DNA of 6,087 nucleotides from DAOUBA01 sp034432855 (GTDB lineage Bacteria > Chloroflexota > Anaerolineae > B4-G1): positions 1 to 6,087 of the forward strand of contig DAOUBA010000005.1 in the NCBI GenBank assembly GCA_034432855.1, given 5' to 3'. Position numbers and translations under genes: made by a program. The notes under the pieces were generated by a model. That model ran no database searches. It had not been told where the DNA came from and saw nothing but the letters and a program-made list of their open reading frames with translations. Every line of letters starts with the position of its first letter. Positions within the stretch are counted from its first letter, which is position 1. Positions 1 through 4,701 of this stretch are shown here, piece by piece.

Positions 1-593
1 CCACTGGCATCCAGGCCGTTGCGGATAAGGCCGTTGTTGGAGGCCCAGTTGGCATCAGAGTCGGGGGCGGTGGAGTCTATGCGCTCCATAGAGGAGTAAG
101 CCGGGCTTCCCGAACCGGCAGGCCAGGCGCCGCCGTCGCCGTTGGCGGTGTCTACGACTTCGCCCAGCGCGTTGGTCAGGGTCAGGGCTTCGCCGTTATT
201 GTCCAGACCCGCCCCGGTACTGGAGCCGAAGGAGATCACCAAAGTGGCCGAAATATCCGAGACGGCCGAGTCGGTCCCGCGTTCAATCAAATAGTAGCCG
301 AAGGCGGAGATGATGCCTGTTAGGGTAATGTTGGGTTTGCCGTCCGAAGAGTAGAGCCGCCAGCCGGTGAGGTCTATATCCGAGGCGGTGTTGTTGTAGA
401 GTTCAACCCATTCATGGGCAGAGTTGGCGGCGGTGCCGCCCCAGGCGACCTCGTTGATCACCGCATCGCCCGAATTCGCTGCCGGCGCCATCCGCTCCGC
501 CGCCTGCGCCGGGGGTTGCAGCCCAATACACACCGCCATCGCCAGCAACCCGCCCAGCAAACACACTCCCCATATCCACGCCACCCGTCGCAT
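1..593 (-). CDS. Secreted lamin-tail-domain (LTD) protein, N-terminal part
   Basis: The frame is open from an ATG at 593 to the window edge, giving 197 codons with no stop, so the gene is partial. It opens with a signal peptide: basic MRR, a hydrophobic stretch at about residues 4-25, and a likely cleavage after AQA (residue 31). A lamin-tail-type domain begins at about residue 45. Its signature is VINEVAWGGT, then HEWVELYN and LTGW (about 60-78), with YLIERG, an LDNNGEALTL turn and SSMERID further on. LTDs are beta-sandwich modules of nuclear lamins that also occur in bacterial exported proteins, often beside nucleases or adhesion modules. The partner domain lies outside the window, so its activity cannot be told. 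In-frame ATGs at 611 and 629 are alternative starts. The 629 start has an AGGAGG four bases upstream, but that motif is itself part of the heptamer array. I kept 593 because GAGGTGG precedes it and it gives the tidiest signal peptide. Confidence 0.82.
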   Translation of the reverse strand, partial: MRRVAWIWGVCLLGGLLAMAVCIGLQPPAQAAERMAPAANSGDAVINEVAWGGTAANSAHEWVELYNNTASDIDLTGWRLYSSDGKPNITLTGIISAFGYYLIERGTDSAVSDISATLVISFGSSTGAGLDNNGEALTLTNALGEVVDTANGDGGAWPAGSGSPAYSSMERIDSTAPDSDANWASNNGLIRNGLDAS

Positions 594-600
594 CGTACCA

Positions 601-691
601 CCTCGCCTCATGCTTATCGCGTATCGCATCTCGCCTCCTGATTCTCGCCTCTTGCTTCCTGCCTCTTGCTTCCTGCTTCCTGCCTCCTCCT
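601..691. repeat. Degenerate heptamer tandem array, 13 copies
   Basis: The plus strand reads as thirteen consecutive 7-base units, approximately TCYTGCY or TCTCGCC: CCTCGCC, TCATGCT, TATCGCG, TATCGCA, TCTCGCC, TCCTGAT, TCTCGCC, TCTTGCT, TCCTGCC, TCTTGCT, TCCTGCT, TCCTGCC, TCCTCCT. The phase holds without interruption. The array fills nearly all the space between the stop of the truncated YdjM-like gene (TAG at 690-692) and the start of the LTD gene. On the minus strand the units are AGGAGGC, AGGAAGC, AAGAGGC and GAGATGC, so they supply Shine-Dalgarno-like motifs and two of the possible ATG starts. Heptamer arrays of this style are known between genes in heterocystous cyanobacteria. Their function is unknown, and slippage is the usual explanation for copy changes. 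Confidence 0.8.
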
Positions 692-1595
692 ACCCCACCT
701 CCACCTCCCTCGCCTCCGCCACAATATCCTGCTGCTGAAGCGATTCCCGCGCCCGGGGTTTTTCCCGCCGTCGCAACCACTGGTACAGCACGCCCAACAC
801 AAGCAGCGGGAGTGCGACCGCCAGCCCCAGATAGAGCCACGGATTCAGCAGGGGCCGCGCCGAAAAGCGATCCAGGTTGAAGAGGATCAATGCCAGCGCC
901 GTCCACACCGTCAAAAAGTTGGGGAGCGCGTCGCCGGAGCGCAAGAGTTGCGCGCCGATCGCCTTCCGCCGGGTAAAGGGCCAGAAGAGATTGCTACCCA
1001 TAAAGCCTAGTTGATCTTCCAGAACGTGGCCGGCAAAACCCAGGCCGACGACCAGCCCGGCCCACAGCGGCGTGCGGGTAAGTGCGCCCCGGCCGAGGAA
1101 TTCGATCAACGCCGCAACCCCTGCCGTCAACAGCCCCAGCGCCGTCGCCAGCGTCAGGCTGTGCGACCAGCGGCGGTGCCAATCCAGGAAATGGACGACC
1201 AGGCGGTCCCCTTGCCGCTCGAATCTGAAGGAGGGGCCGCTGAAAATGTCCACCTTGTTCTCCGCATCGTACGTGTGCACCAGCGGCACACCGGGTCGGA
1301 CCCGCGCTTCCGCGCCTTCCGGCGCCGAGCCGGGTAGCGGCGCTTGGCTCGTGTTGACGATCGGGCCGATGCGCACGGCCACCTCGCCCTGGTTCGGATC
1401 GAAGCGGATGGTATACTGTCGCCACAGGTCGGCGCCCAGGCGGATGGTGTGCAGCATCACGTTTTGGGGCTTTGCGGTCTCGTAAGCGCGACGCATCGCC
1501 CCGGCGACCTGTTCCGCGATGTGGCGTGCGTCCGGCCGAGGGCCGGGGTCAATCTCGAGATCGTAGGTCTCGAAGTAGTAGTAACGGCAATCCAC
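690..1595 (-). CDS. YdjM-like (DUF457) membrane protein paralogue lacking its N-terminus
   Basis: This 301-residue product is closely similar along its length to the neighbouring 342-residue protein, from TYDLEIDPGP to the C-terminus. It keeps the family motifs DWHRRWSHSLT (His140, His145) and GHVLEDQLGFMGSNLFWPF (His190, Asp194), which in YdjM-type predicted metal-dependent membrane hydrolases are the conserved polar residues. Hydrophobic segments lie at about 147-166, 178-192, 228-240 and 253-271. The paralogue's first 45 or so residues, including the first membrane segment and an LPD motif, are missing. The best start is a GTG at 1595 with only a weak AGGT before it. Upstream, the frame stays open for about 37 codons without ATG, GTG or TTG and carries a faint remnant (GALIAPGSFVD) aligning with GGILPDTLD. 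It may be a decaying duplicate or a product that works with the full-length protein. The catalytic role is inferred from the family only. Confidence 0.7.
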   Translation of the reverse strand: MDCRYYYFETYDLEIDPGPRPDARHIAEQVAGAMRRAYETAKPQNVMLHTIRLGADLWRQYTIRFDPNQGEVAVRIGPIVNTSQAPLPGSAPEGAEARVRPGVPLVHTYDAENKVDIFSGPSFRFERQGDRLVVHFLDWHRRWSHSLTLATALGLLTAGVAALIEFLGRGALTRTPLWAGLVVGLGFAGHVLEDQLGFMGSNLFWPFTRRKAIGAQLLRSGDALPNFLTVWTALALILFNLDRFSARPLLNPWLYLGLAVALPLLVLGVLYQWLRRREKPRARESLQQQDIVAEAREVEVG

Positions 1596-1663
1596 AAAAC
1601 TACCTGGTGCTATCAGCGCGCCTTGTTGTTGCCGGAACCCGCTAAGACAGCCGGGGCAAGTCT

Positions 1664-2692
1664 CTATGCTATCTCCAACTCTTCTGTCTCAGCGATCATT
1701 TCCGCTTGACGCTTGGCTTCCAGTGGGACAGGAACCGAATGAGAACGCGCCTTCTGCAGGAAATACATCCCGCTCAACACAATCAACGGAAGCGTCACCG
1801 CTACGAGCAGAAACTCTACAGGGTTTAGAACAGGCACTGCTGAGAAGCGGTCCAGGTTGAACAGGATGAGCGCCACGGCGGTCCAGACAGTGAGAAAGTT
1901 GGGTGTCGCGTCGCCAGAGTGAATCAATTTCAGACCGGGGGCACGCTTCTTTGTGAAAGGCCAGAAGAGATTGCTGCCCATATAGCCCAATTGATCTTCC
2001 AAGACATGTCCGGCAAAGCCCAATCCCATTGCCAGCCCGGCCCACAAGCCCGTGCTCCAGTTGGCGGTCCACCCGACGAACAGACCGACTACCGCGCCAA
2101 ACACTATAGCCAATGTCAGACTGTGCGACCAGCGGCGATGCCAGTCCAGAAAATGAACGTAGAGATGATCGCCTTCGCGCTCGAACCGAAAAGAGGGACC
2201 GCTGAAAACGTTGACGCGGTACTCGTCGCTGTATGTGTGAACCAGCGGCACTCCCAGCTTGCGGCGCGCCTCGGTCGCGCCTTTGGGCTCTGTCCCAGGA
2301 TAGGGCACCTGGCTAGTGTTAACCAGCGGGCCAATGCGCACGGTGACCACCCCGTCTTCCAGACCAAAGTGAATGGTATACTCGCGCCAGAGGTCAGCGC
2401 CCAGACGGATGGTGTGCACCATCACGTTCTGCGATTTGCCCTCCTGGTAGGCTTTGTGCATCGCGTCAACTAGCGCATCTGCAATGACGTCTGGGGCTGG
2501 AACGGGGCCAGGATCTACCTCAGTGTCGTAAACTTCGAGATACCTTGTGAACTTGAAGTCCAACGTGTCGGGCAAGATGCCACCAATACCACCCAGCACG
2601 GGCAGAAACGAGCCCTGCGCTCCCGCCTGCACGACCTCGGGGAAGAACGTGGCGATGGCGACGCCGGTGATAAAGTGAGCAATGCCTTTCAA
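1664..2692 (-). CDS. YdjM-type (DUF457) predicted metal-dependent membrane hydrolase
   Basis: The product is 342 residues and belongs to the YdjM/DUF457 type of small polytopic membrane proteins, annotated as predicted metal-dependent hydrolases without a known substrate. Motifs in order are HFITGVA (5-11, with the first membrane segment), GGILPDTLD (37-45), DWHRRWSHSLT (183-193; His185, His190) and GHVLEDQLG.MGSNLFWPF (228-246; His229, Asp233). Further hydrophobic segments lie at about 193-208, 216-230, 265-279 and 293-311. Residues about 48-182 form a mostly polar insert between the second and third motifs, making it much longer than E. coli YdjM (about 200 residues). I chose the TTG at 2692 because AGGGAG lies just upstream and the protein then begins MKGIAHF, directly on the conserved region. 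An in-frame ATG at 2749 would add 19 residues. The frame stays open further upstream only because it runs antisense through the ParM gene. It is probably co-transcribed with the truncated paralogue 68 bases downstream. Confidence 0.8.
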   Translation of the reverse strand: MKGIAHFITGVAIATFFPEVVQAGAQGSFLPVLGGIGGILPDTLDFKFTRYLEVYDTEVDPGPVPAPDVIADALVDAMHKAYQEGKSQNVMVHTIRLGADLWREYTIHFGLEDGVVTVRIGPLVNTSQVPYPGTEPKGATEARRKLGVPLVHTYSDEYRVNVFSGPSFRFEREGDHLYVHFLDWHRRWSHSLTLAIVFGAVVGLFVGWTANWSTGLWAGLAMGLGFAGHVLEDQLGYMGSNLFWPFTKKRAPGLKLIHSGDATPNFLTVWTAVALILFNLDRFSAVPVLNPVEFLLVAVTLPLIVLSGMYFLQKARSHSVPVPLEAKRQAEMIAETEELEIA

Positions 2693-2728
2693 GGCTCTCC
2701 CTTCGAGTTGTATTGCCAACCAGCAACA

Positions 2729-2757
2729 ATGACACACCAATCCGCTCATTCTACAAC
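2729..2757 (+). promoter_or_regulatory. Candidate sigma-70-like promoter for the parM operon
   Basis: ATGACA at 2729-2734 matches the -35 consensus at 5 of 6 bases. A spacer of exactly 17 bases leads to TACAAC at 2752-2757, which matches the -10 at 4 of 6. Transcription would begin near 2764 and leave a leader of about 55 bases before the ParM start. The leader ends in a strong Shine-Dalgarno (GGGGAGG, 2807-2813). This is pattern matching only. Confidence 0.35.
2748..2753 (-). promoter_or_regulatory. Weak candidate -10 box for the leftward genes
   Basis: Read on the minus strand, this is TAGAAT, 5 of 6 against TATAAT, about 55 bases before the TTG start at 2692. No good -35 box sits 16-18 bases upstream, so support is weak. 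If it is real, transcription would start near 2741, inside the alternative ATG reading from 2749, which would favour the TTG start. It overlaps the proposed -10 of the divergent promoter, so the two promoters could compete. Confidence 0.2.
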
Positions 2758-2819
2758 TGGGCAAGAAACAGTGATGGAGCGCGAGTCGCTTCAGGATGTG
2801 AACACAGGGGAGGCAAGAA

Positions 2820-3866
2820 ATGGTCAACGATACACGAGTAGATATGGGCGTAGATCCCGGCTTCGGCAACTTCAAGGTCGCTTGCGCAGGTTCGGAGGGC
2901 AGACTGGCAATGGTCCCCTCCGTTGTCGGCGTCGGGGAGACCGATCTGGGGCTGCTTTCCCTGGGCAACCTGGGTCATCGCCGCCGTCAGCTGCTGCCCG
3001 ACAGGGTAACCTTTGGCAGCGTGACCTATCTGGTCGGCGAAGGGGTGGCACGCTTTGCCCGCCCGGTGCAGCGAATGGACCTGCTGCGCCTCTCCGACGG
3101 TCCCGAACTGCGGGCGCTGTTCTACACTGCAATGCACCAACTTCTGGGGGCGGGGGAACATCGGGCAGCACTGATGGTCGGCCTGCCGGTCGAGGTGATG
3201 GCCGACCGTGAGCGGGCGGTGGCCACGCTCCGGGCGCTGCGCGGCTGGCTCGTTGGTCGCCACGAGTTTGCCGTCGGCGGCGACTCCACCGAACTCGACG
3301 TGACCGAAGTGCAGGCGATGGCGCAGCCCGCCGGAGCATTCTTTGCCTGGGGGTTGAACGACGAGGGGCGCTGGACGCGCAGCAAGGCTGATCTGAAGGC
3401 GCCGGTGGCGGTGTGCGACGTCGGCTTCAATACGCTCGATCTGTTCGCGGTGCAGGGTGGGGAGGTGGTCGCGCGGTTCACCGGTGGGGATACGGCGGGG
3501 ATGCGCCGGGCGGCGGAACTGCTGATCAACGCGGTGCGGGCAGAGCACAAGGTGGAATTGAGCCTGCCGGAGGCCGACGCGCTGTTGCGCGAGAAGCGGC
3601 CCCGGCTGTACACTGCCGTGGGGGAGGTCAATCTCCGGCCGCAGGTGACGCAGGCGCTGGACACGGCGGCGGCGGGGATTATCACCTTCGTTGAGCAGCG
3701 GTGGGGAAACGGGCGGCAATTCGCGCATCTGCTCTTCACCGGAGGTGGGGCAGCGGTGTTACGGGACGCGCTGCTGCGGCAATATCCACACGGGGTGGTG
3801 CTGCCCGATCCGGTGGGCGCCAACGCTGTGGGGCTGGCGCGGTACGCCGTGCGGGTGTTCACCTAA
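2820..3866 (+). CDS. parM: ParM/StbA-type actin-like ATPase
   Basis: The 348-residue product has the layout of a bacterial actin-like plasmid-segregation ATPase. These proteins polymerise in the cytoplasm in an ATP-dependent way and push or pull plasmid copies bound through the adaptor ParR. Visible motifs are the phosphate-1 loop VDPGFGNFK (11-19), the ALP-type GLPVEV segment (121-126), the phosphate-2 loop CDVGFNTLDL (199-208, Asp200), and the adenosine loop LFTGGGAAVL (305-314). The length is normal for the family. The ATG at 2820 is supported by GGGGAGG six bases upstream and by the MGVDPGFGNFK block starting at residue 9. It heads a rightward operon with the ParR-like gene 53 bases downstream. 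The ParM/Alp family is well supported; which subfamily, and whether it acts on a plasmid or an integrated element, cannot be told here. Confidence 0.9.
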   Translation: MVNDTRVDMGVDPGFGNFKVACAGSEGRLAMVPSVVGVGETDLGLLSLGNLGHRRRQLLPDRVTFGSVTYLVGEGVARFARPVQRMDLLRLSDGPELRALFYTAMHQLLGAGEHRAALMVGLPVEVMADRERAVATLRALRGWLVGRHEFAVGGDSTELDVTEVQAMAQPAGAFFAWGLNDEGRWTRSKADLKAPVAVCDVGFNTLDLFAVQGGEVVARFTGGDTAGMRRAAELLINAVRAEHKVELSLPEADALLREKRPRLYTAVGEVNLRPQVTQALDTAAAGIITFVEQRWGNGRQFAHLLFTGGGAAVLRDALLRQYPHGVVLPDPVGANAVGLARYAVRVFT

Positions 3867-3867
3867 A

Positions 3868-3903
3868 GCGGACAAGTGCGGACAAGTGCGGACACTTGTC
3901 CGC
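3868..3903 (+). repeat. parC-like direct and inverted repeats between parM and parR
   Basis: GCGGACAAGT occurs twice head to tail (3868-3877 and 3878-3887) and a third partial copy GCGGACA begins at 3888. The second copy is also the left arm of a perfect inverted repeat: GCGGACAAGTG at 3878-3888, loop CGGA, CACTTGTCCGC at 3893-3903. The 10-bp period is about one helical turn, as expected for side-by-side binding of ribbon-helix-helix dimers, and the next gene encodes one. I infer a centromere/operator for the ParR-like protein. As RNA the 11-bp hairpin would be very stable and could trim readthrough into parR, but it is followed by TTCTGTGG rather than a U-run, so it is not a standard terminator. 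Confidence 0.65.
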
Positions 3904-3919
3904 TTCTGTGGAGAGTCGG

Positions 3920-4255
3920 ATGCGCCGAAGAACGGAGGTCCGGGTTCGCTTTCACCCTGGACAGGACGACGATCTGCTCTGCTGGCTGGAGCAGTTCGAT
4001 GGTCGGCCCTACGGGGTCAAGTCGCAGGCCATCAAGGAGGCTCTGCGTCGGGGCATCGGCCTGGCCGGTTCTTGCGAGTCCTCCACTCCTGTGAACCTGG
4101 CGGACATTCGCCAGGTGGTGGAAGCAGCTGTGACCCAGGCGCTGGAGCGTGTGGGCAGTGCGGCCTTCGGAGATCCTGAGAGAGGAGCGGAAGAGGATGA
4201 TGAGACCGAAGTGCTGCTCGACAGTCTGGGCGTGACGCTGGTACTGCGGGAATAG
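3920..4255 (+). CDS. parR: ParR-like ribbon-helix-helix DNA-binding protein
   Basis: The product is a 111-residue acidic-tailed protein. It begins with a basic beta strand (RTEVRVRF, 4-11), then helix A (about 15-26, DDDLLCWLEQF), a turn (DGRPYG) and helix B (about 34-47, KSQAIKEALRRGI). This is the ribbon-helix-helix pattern in which paired strands read DNA. Residues about 57-80 look like another amphipathic helix, and the C-terminal 25 residues are acidic (GAEEDDETEV) before a short hydrophobic end, a plausible ParM-contact tail. The ATG at 3920 has GGAGAG four bases upstream and places the strand at the N-terminus. Position next to parM, and directly after repeats suited to an RHH protein, supports the role of adaptor and probable operon autorepressor. 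Another RHH regulator is the alternative. Confidence 0.75.
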   Translation: MRRRTEVRVRFHPGQDDDLLCWLEQFDGRPYGVKSQAIKEALRRGIGLAGSCESSTPVNLADIRQVVEAAVTQALERVGSAAFGDPERGAEEDDETEVLLDSLGVTLVLRE

Positions 4256-4280
4256 ACCATTGGGAGCAGCGAGGTGAACC

Positions 4281-4422
4281 ATGCATTACCCTGCTCGCCG
4301 TCGGATTCTCGACCCTGGCTGCCGTTCAGGTGTTCGCCGGCGGCGGGACGCTCAGGGCGCCGACGTATGGGCGTAGTGGCGCTGCGCCCCTACTGCTCCT
4401 GGAGATAACGGGAGGTGAGCGG
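4281..4422 (+). other. Leader of the 92-residue gene with an open, hydrophobic, start-less frame
   Basis: The frame of the downstream 92-residue gene stays open upstream through this stretch and reads ITLLAVGFSTLAAVQVFAGGG, a convincing membrane-helix-like segment. It has no ATG. The ATG at 4281 (with GAGGTG at 4271-4276) is in another frame, and removing one base just after it would join the two. It could be a decayed or frameshifted small membrane-protein start, or chance. Translated as it stands, the 4281 ATG gives only a 31-residue peptide ending at 4376. Confidence 0.25.
4365..4393. repeat. Imperfect palindrome, possible dispersed repeat
   Basis: GTATGGGCGTAG (4365-4376) and CTGCGCCCCTAC (4382-4393) are reverse complements at 10 of 12 positions around a 5-base loop, TGGCG. 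The GTAGGGGCGCAG-type arm resembles short palindromic elements scattered between genes in many bacterial genomes. It lies between the ParR-like gene and the start of the 92-residue gene. There is no U-run, so I do not call it a terminator. Confidence 0.45.
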
Positions 4423-4701
4423 TTGACGACGACGATTGGACGTATTGCCGGAACGGGCATCGCGGTGCGGGTGGAGGGTTCCGATCAGCAGGTGCTCGTG
4501 GCGGCCACCGACCTGGGTCGGGCGCTCGTCCATCTCCTGGCCGCCGGTCGGGAGGTGCGCACGGAGGGGGACTATCTGGTGCTCGTTCACGACCGCGAAG
4601 TGGACGAGCGGCTGAAGGAACTGGCTGACGTGAGCGCGGCCCTGCGCTATGCCCATCCCTCCTTCGTGCAACTGCCGTTGCGCCTGGGAGGCGACGGATG
4701 A
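4423..4701 (+). CDS. Small protein of unknown function, coupled to the initiator gene
   Basis: I do not recognise this 92-residue protein. It begins MTTTIGRIAGTGIAVRVEG, likely beta-strand-rich, followed by VLVAATDLGRALVHLLAAG, then EGDYLVLVHD and a charged helix-like segment (DREVDERLKELADVSAALRYAH). There is no signal peptide or long hydrophobic segment in this form. The TTG at 4423 is chosen because GGGAGG ends seven bases before it; a GTG at 4330 in the same frame has no comparable ribosome site. Its TGA overlaps the next gene's ATG (ATGA at 4698-4701), which suggests translational coupling to the putative initiator. The context hints at a plasmid regulatory or copy-control accessory, but nothing in the sequence shows this. 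Confidence 0.6.
   Translation: MTTTIGRIAGTGIAVRVEGSDQQVLVAATDLGRALVHLLAAGREVRTEGDYLVLVHDREVDERLKELADVSAALRYAHPSFVQLPLRLGGDG

Noticed and set aside
1596..1663. Terminator or separate promoter between the two YdjM-like genes
   Set aside because: Only a weak bulged stem is visible and no U-run or convincing -35/-10 pair; readthrough is more likely.
2693..2968. N-terminal extension of the YdjM-type frame upstream of 2692
   Set aside because: Most of it is antisense to the start of the ParM gene and its composition is unlike the family. The TTG at 2692 has a ribosome site and starts exactly at the conserved region.
2751..3728. 325-codon open frame on the minus strand opposite the ParM gene
   Set aside because: It has no domain-like pattern, is rich in Arg, His, Gln and Pro, and lies wholly antisense to a protein with clear actin-like ATPase motifs; such frames are common in GC-rich DNA.
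3122..3862. 246-codon minus-strand open frame
   Set aside because: Ser, Ala and Arg-rich shadow of the ParM gene with no motif.
3878..3903. Rho-independent terminator after parM
   Set aside because: The 11-bp hairpin is strong but is followed by TTCTGTGG with no U-run, and the same bases form direct repeats better explained as binding sites.
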